From: SZUA-265 sp966249405
Lineage (GTDB): Bacteria > Myxococcota_A > Polyangia > Polyangiales > Polyangiaceae
NCBI GenBank assembly: GCA_966249405.1
Contig: CBINDO010000001.1
Span: 1 to 64,000 of the forward strand
Length of the DNA stretch: 64,000 nt
Direction: 5' to 3'
In this document: positions 16,400 to 25,408 of the stretch, piece by piece
How the letters are laid out: the number at the start of each line of letters is the position of its first letter
How positions within the stretch are numbered: the first letter of the stretch is position 1
The notes under the pieces: generated by a model
What the model was told of the DNA's origin: nothing
Seen by the model: the letters and a program-made list of their open reading frames with translations, nothing else
Databases searched by the model: none
Position numbers and translations under genes: made by a program

Positions 16400-17494
16400 A
16401 TGACCGTTTGGGGATTGGCGTTGTTGATGACGACTGCGGCGCCAGATGCGGCGCGGGTCGAGCCCGTCCCCGATGGGTTGACCTGGCGGAGGGAGGACGC
16501 GGCGAAGGTGTGCGCAGACGAAGCCCGCTTCTTGGCTGAGTTGGCGGATGTGGCCGGCGCGCCGCTCGAGTGGGGCGGGCGACGGGTGATCATTCACCTG
16601 ACGGGGCGTCCGGGAGCGTGGAGCGCCTTAGTTCGGGTCGACGGTGAGCCCGTGCAGGAGCGGCGGCTCCGTTCGGGTGCCTTTGGGTGCGACGGCTTGG
16701 TATCGGCTGCCGCGGTGGCCGTGGCGTTCCTTCTCGAAAGCGAGGTTGCCACGCCCGATTCTGCGGAACGAGATGCCACAGGGGCCCCCGAGGTGTGGAG
16801 CGACGAGGTGCCGGCCCGCGACGTGTCGAGCAACGCCGCGCTGGAGCGCGACGCTGCGCCGGAAAGATACCCGGTGCGCGAGGACGCGTCGCGGTCCGAC
16901 GTGCGGCAAGTCGCTGGAGCACGCGGGATCTCGGACGAGGACGCGCGACCCAACCCCCAACCCAACTCCGCGCCACGAGATGGCCAAGACGCCTTTCACC
17001 TCGAAGCTGGATTGGCTTGGAGCGCGGGGCTACTGCCGCGCGGGGCTCCCGGCTTGGTCGGCCGCTATGCGTGGGCGTGGGATCCGGCGTGGCAAGGCGT
17101 ACTGCGCGGGATCTGGGTCGCGCCGACGGAGGTCCGTTCGGAGCGGGCAGACGTGGATTTCGAGCTGAGAGCAGGAGGGGTGTCCGTGGCGCGCCGACTG
17201 TTCGGAGTGGGCGACTGGGCGTTGTGGGCGGCGGCCGGAGCCGACGCGGGCCAGCTTGTTGCCGGCGTGTCCCGTCCCCAGGCTTTCGGTTCGGGGCACT
17301 TGTTTTGGTCTGCGCTCACCGCGGACGTCCGACTTCAGTGGCAGACATGGGGAAACCTGTACACCGCTCTGGAGCTCAGCGGCAGTGCGCCACTTGGCGT
17401 GCGCGTGTTCGGCATTCGAGAGGGGCCCGAAATCGCAAGCCTGTCGGTCGTTGGTGGAGTCGGATCGCTGCGATTCGGTTGGACGATTGAATGA
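16400..17494 (+). CDS. exported protein upstream of ECF sigma factor
   Basis: A 364-residue protein with a short leader (MTVWGLALLMTTAAPDA), a ~110-residue domain with RVIIHLTGRPGAWSALVRVDGEP and CDGLVSAAAVAVAFLLE, an acidic/Arg-rich linker, then a C-terminal half of alternating aromatic and small residues like outer-membrane beta-strands. ATG 16400 is preferred; the frame is open from 16241. The sigma-factor gene starts 55 bases later. A related N-terminal domain appears to start at 63442, so this is a repeated myxobacterial arrangement. The role is unknown. Confidence 0.7.
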   Translation: MTVWGLALLMTTAAPDAARVEPVPDGLTWRREDAAKVCADEARFLAELADVAGAPLEWGGRRVIIHLTGRPGAWSALVRVDGEPVQERRLRSGAFGCDGLVSAAAVAVAFLLESEVATPDSAERDATGAPEVWSDEVPARDVSSNAALERDAAPERYPVREDASRSDVRQVAGARGISDEDARPNPQPNSAPRDGQDAFHLEAGLAWSAGLLPRGAPGLVGRYAWAWDPAWQGVLRGIWVAPTEVRSERADVDFELRAGGVSVARRLFGVGDWALWAAAGADAGQLVAGVSRPQAFGSGHLFWSALTADVRLQWQTWGNLYTALELSGSAPLGVRVFGIREGPEIASLSVVGGVGSLRFGWTIE

Positions 17495-17549
17495 AGGATT
17501 GCGCGCTCGCTGGCTACTCACCGGTGTGCAAACGTCGGCCCAACCTGCC

Positions 17550-18191
17550 ATGCCGCCCGGCATCGAAACAGACCGTGAGCGGCTTAGCGCGCCGAGCGGG
17601 GCGTCCAAGGACGTGGCGCTGTCGAAAGATTCTGCGCCAACCAATGACGAGGGGCCCTCGAAAGACGTCGTGGCCCTGTACCACGAGTACGCCGACTTCG
17701 TGTGGCGCTGCTTGCAGCGCTTTGGCGTTTCGGAAACCGATCAACCCGATGTGCTCCAGGAGGTGTTTCTCGTGGTTCACCAGAAGTTATCCACGTTCGA
17801 AGGCCGTTCACGTTGGTCGACATGGCTGTACGGGATCTCCCTGCGCGTCGCAAGCCGCCAACGGCGTCGCGTACGACACCGTCGAGAATGCCCCATCGAA
17901 GCGGACGACGTGCTGTCGGACGGACCGAGTCCCGAACGCTCCACCGAGCGTTCGCAGGCCATCGAAGCCTTGTCGCACATCCTCGACAGTATGCCGCCCT
18001 CCAAGCGCGCCGTGTTCGTCATGTTCGAGCTCGAAGGGTTAACGTGCGATGAGATCGCGACGCTGTTGGGAGTGCGTCTGGGAACGGTGTACTCACGGTT
18101 GCATTACGCGCGCCAGTTGTTCCTCGCAGAGCTCGAACGCTTGCAACAGCGGCCGACGCTGGCCGATATTGGAATCGAGGTGTCCCGATGA
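17550..18191 (+). CDS. ECF-type RNA polymerase sigma factor
   Basis: A 213-residue sigma-70-family protein. Region 2 is EYADFVWRCLQRFG...DVLQEVFLVVHQKL and continues to RSRWSTWLYGI. Region 4 is LDSMPPSKRAVFVMFELEGLTCDEIATLL followed by GTVYSRLHYARQLF, the DNA-recognition helix. The N-terminal ~35 residues are a Ser/Lys/Asp-rich extension. ATG 17550 is chosen; an in-frame GTG ~25 bases upstream is possible. Its stop overlaps the next ATG by four bases (18188-18191), showing translational coupling to a probable regulator. Confidence 0.88.
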   Translation: MPPGIETDRERLSAPSGASKDVALSKDSAPTNDEGPSKDVVALYHEYADFVWRCLQRFGVSETDQPDVLQEVFLVVHQKLSTFEGRSRWSTWLYGISLRVASRQRRRVRHRRECPIEADDVLSDGPSPERSTERSQAIEALSHILDSMPPSKRAVFVMFELEGLTCDEIATLLGVRLGTVYSRLHYARQLFLAELERLQQRPTLADIGIEVSR

Positions 18192-19033
18192 CCGGGCCGC
18201 GTCGTTGGTTGGACGATCCGAATGCGCCCCACGCGGCGCGCGCGCTTCTGGTTGTGAGCCAAGCGGAGCGGCCGCTGCCTCAGACCGTGCGTGCGGACGT
18301 TGAGCGCAGTCTGGTCGCGCTGGTGGTGGCACCGGGCCTGGCCACTCAATCAGTTCCTCACGCCGGCGACGTCGACCCGCCGTCAGGGGTGAACGGTGGC
18401 GGTGCCCCCGGTGAATTGCCGCTTGGAGAGGCGACCGGGAAAGCGTTGAGCGGAGTCAAGGCGGCGCTCGTTGGTGTCGCGGGCACGGGCTTCGTCGGTG
18501 TGGCGACGGTCGCGGGATACTTGCTGTTTCACTCGTCGTTTTCCGAACGGCGGTCGACGACGGGCGAGGTTGGCGCAGTTGCCGTCGTGACCTCCACTGA
18601 CGCCTCGTCGTCCGCTCCTGGGACCGTCCAGCGCGCTGCACCCGTCGGCACAGTGGTGCCGACCTCCAGCGCATTGGTCACGGCTTTGGAGCTGCCAACC
18701 GCGTCGTCGACGAGTGTGCCCACGCGTGAAGGCACGCAAAGCTCGAGCCGAAGTCGTCTCGACCCGTTGCTGCACGAGGCCCGTTCACTCGCGGCGATTC
18801 GGGCGCTGTCGGAGCCAACGGCGCAGCTGCGTCGCTTGCGGAACCACGAGCAGCGTTTCCCCCACGGTCAGCTGCAGGCCGAGCAGTGGTGGTTGCGGGC
18901 GACGCTCGAACTCGAGCTCGGGCACGCGCAAGAGGCGCGTCGAGCGCTCGAAACATTGTTGGCGCTGTCACCGGCAGGCCCATACGCTCCGCGGGCACGC
19001 GCGAAACTGGCGGCGCTTCCGCGCCTTGAGTGA
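18188..19033 (+). CDS. single-pass membrane protein coupled to ECF sigma factor
   Basis: A 281-residue protein. Residues ~1-80 are cytoplasmic with no zinc motif. A membrane helix follows (ALVGVAGTGFVGVATVAGYLLF), then a ~75-residue Ser/Thr/Ala linker, then a C-terminal helical part (EARSLAAIRALSEP... to ALETLLALSP) that looks like TPR-type repeats. Position and ATGA overlap with the sigma gene make it the likely anti-sigma or signal-transducing partner, although no classical anti-sigma domain is visible. Similar sigma plus membrane-TPR pairs are frequent in Myxococcota. Confidence 0.7.
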   Translation: MTGPRRWLDDPNAPHAARALLVVSQAERPLPQTVRADVERSLVALVVAPGLATQSVPHAGDVDPPSGVNGGGAPGELPLGEATGKALSGVKAALVGVAGTGFVGVATVAGYLLFHSSFSERRSTTGEVGAVAVVTSTDASSSAPGTVQRAAPVGTVVPTSSALVTALELPTASSTSVPTREGTQSSSRSRLDPLLHEARSLAAIRALSEPTAQLRRLRNHEQRFPHGQLQAEQWWLRATLELELGHAQEARRALETLLALSPAGPYAPRARAKLAALPRLE

Positions 19034-19280
19034 ACGAACGTGAACACGTTTGGTGGCATCAAGTCGCTAACCGACCGGTTTGATGGCACCCCAGGACAGA
19101 CTGCACTCCTGCCTGCAGAACCGCGCCGTTCATCCCCGGAGTTCGGTTCGCGTGAACGCCGCGTGTGAGCGTGCACTCAATCGTAAGTGCATCGAAGCCA
19201 TCTCGAAGCATGACCTCGAGCAAGAGTCACCGACGGCAAACTGCGAAACTCGTCGTTCGTTCGACCGGGCGACCAGGAGC

Positions 19281-20256
19281 TCACAGCGGCGTGCCGAAGT
19301 TCTGCGTCCAGAAGTGTTGGCCTTCTTGCCAGTTTGCGCCACCGGGGTAATAGCCGACGCCGATTAACGTGAAGTTTGGGTTCATGATGTTCGAGCAGTG
19401 GCCGTCGCTCTCGAGCCACGCTTGCATCACTTCTTCGGGGCTCTGTTGCCCGTAGGCGATGTTCTCGCCCATCCAGCCTCCCGAAAAGCCAGCCTCCGCC
19501 ATCCGATCGAAGGGATCGAGCCCGTCGGGGTTCGTGTGGTCGAAGAAGTCGCGCACGAACATGTCGCGTGAGTGCAGCCGCGCGCTGCATCGCAACATGG
19601 GGTCCATGGCGAGCGGCGTGGTTGCCCCGAACGAACCTTCGCTGTCACAGTCTGCGCCCGTCGCGCGTGCGCTGTTCACGAGGGCGAGCACCGCGTCTTC
19701 CCACTCGGCCCAAGTCGACTCCCAATCCGCAACGTCGGCGCAATGTGGGGTGTTGGGGACCTCACTCGAAGGTGGGTCCGTAGTTGTTCCTTCAGAGGAG
19801 CTCGTCGTCGGGCTCGTCTCCACGGGCTCGGTGGTGGGGTCGTTGCCTTCGGATGTGTCGGCGCCGGGCTCACTGGCAGCAGGCTCGCTGGATGAACTGC
19901 CCGCACCAACCGGTGGCTCGGTGGTATCGTCACTTGGTGGTGGGAGAGAATCCGGACCGTCTTGGTTCGATGAGGTAACCCGGTCATCCTGACTCGAGGT
20001 CGGCGCCGGTTGCCACGGTGAGGACTGCCCGTTGACAGGGCTGCTCGCCGTCTCACCGGGCATTGGTGTGGGCTGAGGCCCGTCGCAAGCCGTGCCACAA
20101 GTGCTCGCCGACGATGAGTTGCTGGGCGCCGAGCTTCCGTGCTCACCGTCGGTAGAAACGATGGCGCAATTGGCCAGGTCGGCGCAGTTGTAATCCTCGC
20201 ACGCGAAGGCGAAAACGACGGCCAGGGGCGGCAAAGCGCGCCGCACTAGACGCTGT

Positions 20257-20267
<11 letters not shown>
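19281..20267 (-). CDS. CAP-domain lipoprotein (second of tandem pair)
   Basis: About 328 residues: a leader ending FAFAC, a ~150-residue Ser/Thr/Pro/Glu linker, then a CAP/SCP domain starting WEDAVLALVNSARATGADC. It has HSRDMFVRDFFDHTNPDG, GENIAYGQQSPEEVMQAWLES and HCSNIMN, which contain the conserved His/Glu positions of CAP proteins. The start is not ATG: TTG 20267, with GGAGG five bases upstream inside the preceding gene's last codons, fits best; GTG 20273 and GTG 20246 are alternatives. It overlaps the upstream paralogue by 11 bases, so the two are co-translated. Confidence 0.82.
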
Positions 20268-21213
<946 letters not shown>

Positions 21214-21532
21214 GTAGTTCTCCTGAGATGGAAGGTCAGTACACTCTGACCTACCAGGAGGAGCAAACGGTGATGCTGCTTCGTGAAACAAAGGCAGGTT
21301 TGCGGGCGGCGCCGGTAACTCTTCGTCGTCACTGGAACCCAAATGGACGCGGTCGGCACATCGCGACCTATCCCGATACCTCAGCGGTACACCTGGAAAT
21401 CGCACCGCCCACCGGGAGCGTTTCTTGCCCAGCGATCACTTACGCTGATTCTGCACTCTCGGCGAGCTCGAGTTGCGCCCAATGCCGCGCTTTTACCTAC
21501 CTTGGGAGCGCCGCGAGCAGGCGCCAATGACG
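21214..21532. other. leader/intergenic region between CAP genes and pyrE
   Basis: 319 bases between the start of the CAP gene and the pyrE stop, both on the minus strand. Besides the palindrome at 21233-21252 nothing is recognised. It should contain the CAP promoter and the end of the pyrE transcript. A plus-strand frame here has no domain. Confidence 0.4.
21233..21252. promoter_or_regulatory. palindrome upstream of tandem CAP genes
   Basis: AGGTCAG (21233-21239) and CTGACCT (21246-21252) form a perfect inverted repeat with a 6-base spacer, 20-39 bases before the first CAP gene's ATG. It could be a repressor operator or a leader hairpin. Confidence 0.45.
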
Positions 21533-22213
21533 TCAATCGCGTCTCTTGCCACCGTATTGTTTGCGGTAGTCGTGCATGCGCGCGAGCAGCGCGTCGTCCA
21601 ACAATACGCGATCTCCGACCTTGCGATTGTGGAGCGATTTCATCACCTCTTCGATGTTCACGATCGAGAAGGTGCGCATCGAGTGTTCCACGGATAGTTC
21701 GTCGAGCGCGTTGAGTTCGCCGGTTCCCTTTTCCATGCGATCGACGCTCACGACGAGGCCTGCGAGCTCGACCTTGGCCGCGTGTTTGAGCAGCGGGACC
21801 GTCTCACGAATCGACGTACCTGCCGTCGTGACGTCTTCGACGATGAGCACCTTCTCACCGTCCTTCGGAGCGTGGCCGACCAGGTTGCCCCCCTCGCCGT
21901 GGTCCTTGGCTTCTTTGCGGTTGAAGCAGAACGGCACGTCCAAGCCCCGCTCCGCCAGCACCATCGCGATCCCGACGACCAACGGAATGCCTTTGTAAGC
22001 TGGTCCAAACAAGAAGTCGAACTGTACGCCTTCCTTGATGATGGCGTCGGCGTAGTAGCCCGCGAGTAAACGCATCTGCTGACCGGTGCGGTAGCGGCCG
22101 GCGTTGACGAAGTACGGCGTCTTGCGGCCGCTCTTCGCCGTGAAGTCGCCGAACGTGAGCACCCCGGCCTCGACCATGAAGTCAATGAACGACTCTTTGT
22201 ACGCTTCCATCAC
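21533..22213 (-). CDS. pyrE: orotate phosphoribosyltransferase
   Basis: A 226-residue protein that makes orotidine 5'-phosphate from orotate and PRPP in pyrimidine synthesis. The PRPP-binding motif VLIVEDVTTAGTS lies at ~122-134, with SGRKTPYFVNAG and FGPAYKGIPL before it as in PyrE. Start is ATG 22213 or 22210. It is a single gene here, divergent from the two-component pair. The length is normal to slightly long; the C-terminal Lys/Arg/Asp tail (RKQYGGKRRD) is an extension. Confidence 0.93.
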   Translation of the reverse strand: MMEAYKESFIDFMVEAGVLTFGDFTAKSGRKTPYFVNAGRYRTGQQMRLLAGYYADAIIKEGVQFDFLFGPAYKGIPLVVGIAMVLAERGLDVPFCFNRKEAKDHGEGGNLVGHAPKDGEKVLIVEDVTTAGTSIRETVPLLKHAAKVELAGLVVSVDRMEKGTGELNALDELSVEHSMRTFSIVNIEEVMKSLHNRKVGDRVLLDDALLARMHDYRKQYGGKRRD

Positions 22214-22410
22214 CTGCGCTTAAACCGCGATGTTTTCCGACGGTCAAGGCCGGCCAGGAACCGGGCGGCCTCCGAGCCAGGCCATGAAACCGCAGGTTTG
22301 GAGCCGGATTTGGGGCTGCGGGCTTTGAAACAATCGGTAACCGAGCCGTAAGGTTGGGAGTAGCCTCGCCCGCTAGAGTGATTGGCAAGCGGCGCCGCCG
22401 CAAGGGCCTC

Positions 22411-23121
22411 ATGAACTCACCCGACCTCGCTCCGATCACCGTCGTTTACGTCGAAGATGACGTTCGCCTCGCCGACTTGACCGCGGCTTACCTCGCCACG
22501 CACGACGTCGCTGTTCATGTGTTGACGCGCGGAGATAACGCCGTGCCAGAGATCCTGAGACTGAATCCGGACTTGGTGCTACTCGACTTGATGGTGCCCG
22601 GCCTGGGCGGCGTGGAAGTCTGCAAACGGCTGCGTGAACGCACGTCGGTGCCCATCTTGATGATCACGGCGCGCACCGAAGAAGCCGATCGCGTGCTCGG
22701 TCTCGAAGCAGGCGCGGACGACTACATCCACAAGCCGTTCTCGTCGCGTGAACTCTTGGCGCGGAGCCGCGCCGCGGTGCGTCGCGCCCGCGGTTTGGTT
22801 GGGCCGACTACGGGGCGCATCGTGCTCGGCGAGTTGATCATCGACTGTGGCACCGTGAGCGCTAGTTTGGCGGGCAAACGCCTGGCATTGACCACCTCCG
22901 AGTTCGAGTTGTTGCGCGTGATGGCCGAGCGCAGCGGCCGCGTGCTGAGCCGCGAGCAGCTCCTCGGCTTCGTGCAGGCGTCACCCGATGACGCCTTCGA
23001 CCGCTCGATCGATGTCTTGGTTTCCCGGTTGCGAGCCAAGCTGGAGGTCAATCCCAGGCAGCCACGTTACCTGAAGACGGTGCGCGGCGCCGGTTACATC
23101 CTGGTCGCCGACGAGGACTGA
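22411..23121 (+). CDS. OmpR/PhoB-family response regulator
   Basis: A 236-residue regulator. The receiver has acidic residues in YVEDD, phosphoacceptor Asp59 in VLLDLMVPG and the conserved Lys in YIHKPFSSREL. A winged-helix DNA-binding domain starts near GRIVLGELIIDC and ends KTVRGAGYIL. ATG 22411 with AAGGG upstream is chosen. It is one base from the histidine kinase ATG (23123), a normal cognate pair. The pair resembles RstAB-type systems, but the regulon is not evident. Confidence 0.92.
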   Translation: MNSPDLAPITVVYVEDDVRLADLTAAYLATHDVAVHVLTRGDNAVPEILRLNPDLVLLDLMVPGLGGVEVCKRLRERTSVPILMITARTEEADRVLGLEAGADDYIHKPFSSRELLARSRAAVRRARGLVGPTTGRIVLGELIIDCGTVSASLAGKRLALTTSEFELLRVMAERSGRVLSREQLLGFVQASPDDAFDRSIDVLVSRLRAKLEVNPRQPRYLKTVRGAGYILVADED

Positions 23122-23122
23122 G

Positions 23123-24622
23123 ATGCGTTTGCCTCGAGAGAAACTCGCCGTGCGGTTGGCCGTGGTCGGCGCGCTCCAGGTGCTGGCGCTGCTCGTCGTG
23201 GCTGCATTGGCGGTTCCGCTGTCTTTCTACCTTCAGGACCGAGCGAGTCCGCAGGGCATTGCTCGCAGCATCGAACGCGTCTTGAGCAACCCCGCAGAGC
23301 TCGAGCGACGGGTCATGCAGCTCTCGGAGGCGCAACAAGTCGGCTTGTCGCTCTACGACCAGCGCGGTACTTTGGTGGTCTCCAACATCTCGCCGCCGCT
23401 CGTCGTGAGACAACCCTGGGGCGGACCTCCGCCGGGTGCATTCGTCGCTTCCGGTGACGCCGGGCACAGCGAACCTCGGCCAGTACGTACCCCGCCACCT
23501 CCGCTTGACCACCGCGGCCCGCGTCCACCCTGGGCTCACGGGCCCTTCGACTGGCTGAGTGGCGCTGCTCACGAGCCGCCAGTGCTCGCGATGGCTCTGC
23601 GCGACGGCGAGGAGCCATACACGTTGGTCGTGCGCCTTCCGCGCTTGAGCGCCAACTATGTACCACTCATCGCCATTGTCGTGAGCGGGATCTTGGTGGT
23701 CTGGCTCGGTGCTCGCCTAACGGCGCGGTTCATCACTTCCCCGCTCGAACGACTTTCGCAGGTGGTCGCTCAGTTCGGCGCGGGCGAACTCTCCGTACGC
23801 AGTGATTCGTTGCGCCGCGACGAGGTGGGCCTGCTCGCCAACACCTTCAATCAGATGGCAGACGGCATCCAGCGTTTGCGTCAAACCGAGCGCGAGCTGT
23901 TGAGCAACGTCGCTCACGAGTTGCGAACACCGTTGGCGCGCATCCGGGTCGCCCTCGAGATCGCCGATGAGGGCGACGGCGCGACCGCCAAGAAGGCGCT
24001 GCTCGGAATCAACGAAGACCTCCGCGAGCTCGAGTCGCTGATCGAGGACGTCTTTACGGCATCGAGTCTGCAGTCGGGCAGAGGAGCGGGTGGGTTGGTG
24101 CTGCGCCGCGCCGAAATCGAAGTGCCCGCCTTGATCGCGAGCGTGCTGTCTCGGTTTCGCGCCAACTACCCCGATAGGCCGGTGACGGTGGGACACTCGA
24201 CCCCAAGCGTGACACTCTTGGGTGACGAGGTGTTGTTGCGCCGAGCGCTCTCCAACTTACTGGAGAATGCCCACAAGTACACACCCGACGGCGGGATGCC
24301 CATTACGTTGACCGTGTCGACGTCGTCGAGCCCGCGCGACAGCTCGACGCGAGCCACAAACGCCACGGGTTGCGAGGGCGTCGAGCACGTGGTCTTCGAA
24401 ATCGAAGACTCGGGGGTAGGCATCGCCCCTGATGAACACGCTAAGGTGTTTTTGCCGTTTTATCGCGCCGAACAGAGCCGTTCGCGCGCCACGGGGGGCG
24501 TCGGGTTAGGGCTCACCTTGACCAAACGCATCGTGGAGGCCCACGCCGGGCGAATCGAGCTCGAGAGCGAGTTGGGTCGAGGGACCACGGTGAGACTCGT
24601 GTTGCCTATGCGCGGCGCATGA
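23123..24622 (+). CDS. membrane sensor histidine kinase
   Basis: A 499-residue kinase. The first membrane helix is at ~11-35, a ~145-residue periplasmic segment rich in Pro/Gly/His follows, then the second helix (~181-200), HAMP (~200-252), the HisKA dimerisation box SNVAHELRTP (His265) and an ATPase domain with LSNLLENAHKYTPDGG, the DSGVGIAPDEHAKVFLPF box and GLGLTLTKRIVEAH. It partners the preceding regulator. The Pro-rich, His-containing periplasmic loop may sense metal or envelope stress; this is a guess. Its 3' end overlaps the opposing gene's stop region by 17 bases. Confidence 0.92.
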   Translation: MRLPREKLAVRLAVVGALQVLALLVVAALAVPLSFYLQDRASPQGIARSIERVLSNPAELERRVMQLSEAQQVGLSLYDQRGTLVVSNISPPLVVRQPWGGPPPGAFVASGDAGHSEPRPVRTPPPPLDHRGPRPPWAHGPFDWLSGAAHEPPVLAMALRDGEEPYTLVVRLPRLSANYVPLIAIVVSGILVVWLGARLTARFITSPLERLSQVVAQFGAGELSVRSDSLRRDEVGLLANTFNQMADGIQRLRQTERELLSNVAHELRTPLARIRVALEIADEGDGATAKKALLGINEDLRELESLIEDVFTASSLQSGRGAGGLVLRRAEIEVPALIASVLSRFRANYPDRPVTVGHSTPSVTLLGDEVLLRRALSNLLENAHKYTPDGGMPITLTVSTSSSPRDSSTRATNATGCEGVEHVVFEIEDSGVGIAPDEHAKVFLPFYRAEQSRSRATGGVGLGLTLTKRIVEAHAGRIELESELGRGTTVRLVLPMRGA

Positions 24623-25229
24623 CACTTTCGATCTCAGCCTCGAGTTCCACGACGAAAACGTTCTCGAAGCGGTGATACAGGTCGCTGGCGTGCTCGACGA
24701 ACGCCTCCCAACGCGCCGCACCACGCAGCGCCTGTACTTGGGCTGGGATGCGAGCCCCGCCTCTGCACCAACCATCGCTACTGGCCGACGGCGGCTCCTC
24801 AGTCACCGAAAGGCCGAACCAATTGAGCGAATCACTGGGGCGTCCAGTCGCCCGCGACCACGCCATCCACGCGAATAGCCCATCCGGAACGCGCTCCAAC
24901 GGCACATCCTTGTTAGCCCGCATCAGGCCCAACGCAGCAGCACCTCGCACGACCTTCGGCAGGCGTTGCTCCTCAGCGTTCGCGTGCGTCAGGACCACTT
25001 CGCTCCGGTCCGGCGACAGGTAGCTTTCCGCAGGCGACAACCAAGCTCTCGTATGGTTTGCGGCCGCGAACAGCGCCGCATAGTAGAGAACGGCGTCCGC
25101 CTGCTCAGCCTCGGGTGACCTTGGTTGGTGAGTTGCCTCCTTGCCGGAACCTGCCACAGGACGATGCAGAAACTCGCGGATGATACCGGGGTCGAAGTCA
25201 CGTACAAATACGGCAAGGACTGCGGGCAA
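24606..25229 (-). CDS. hypothetical protein opposite the histidine kinase end
   Basis: About 207 residues with balanced composition: AVLYYAALFAAANHTRAW, EQRLPKVVRGAAALGLMRANKDVPLERVPDGLFAWMAWSRATG and a helical C-terminus (FVVELEAEIESVMRR). No family is recognised. The leftmost start is TTG 25229 and the true start may be further in, since the first ~35 residues overlap a plus-strand frame that runs to 25406. The protein-like sequence argues for a real gene, but it could be a truncated one. Confidence 0.45.
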   Translation of the reverse strand: MPAVLAVFVRDFDPGIIREFLHRPVAGSGKEATHQPRSPEAEQADAVLYYAALFAAANHTRAWLSPAESYLSPDRSEVVLTHANAEEQRLPKVVRGAAALGLMRANKDVPLERVPDGLFAWMAWSRATGRPSDSLNWFGLSVTEEPPSASSDGWCRGGARIPAQVQALRGAARWEAFVEHASDLYHRFENVFVVELEAEIESVMRRA

Positions 25230-25406
25230 TCGGTGGTGTACAACGGCAATGGTGATGGCTCACCCGGAACGACGACATTCTCCGATTCCGCCCTCGCCAA
25301 AGGTTATGCCATGAACCCGATACCAGAAAACGCGAGTGGGTACACTTACCAGTTCGCTGATTGGTCAGCGGCAGGCAGTGCGTACACGACAGCCTCCGGA
25401 GGATAG
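25164..25406 (+). CDS. small hypothetical protein, possibly a truncated remnant
   Basis: 80 residues from ATG 25164 (TTG 25125 is possible). The composition is unusual for this genome: Gly/Tyr/Ser/Asp-rich with VTYKYGKDCGQSVVYNGNG and GYTYQFADWSAAG, like the end of an extracellular or repeat protein. Its last codons contain the GGAGGA ribosome site of the next gene, which starts two bases after its stop, so the two are translationally coupled. It may be the C-terminal remnant of a larger secreted protein. Confidence 0.4.
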   Translation: MQKLADDTGVEVTYKYGKDCGQSVVYNGNGDGSPGTTTFSDSALAKGYAMNPIPENASGYTYQFADWSAAGSAYTTASGG

Positions 25407-25408
25407 CT

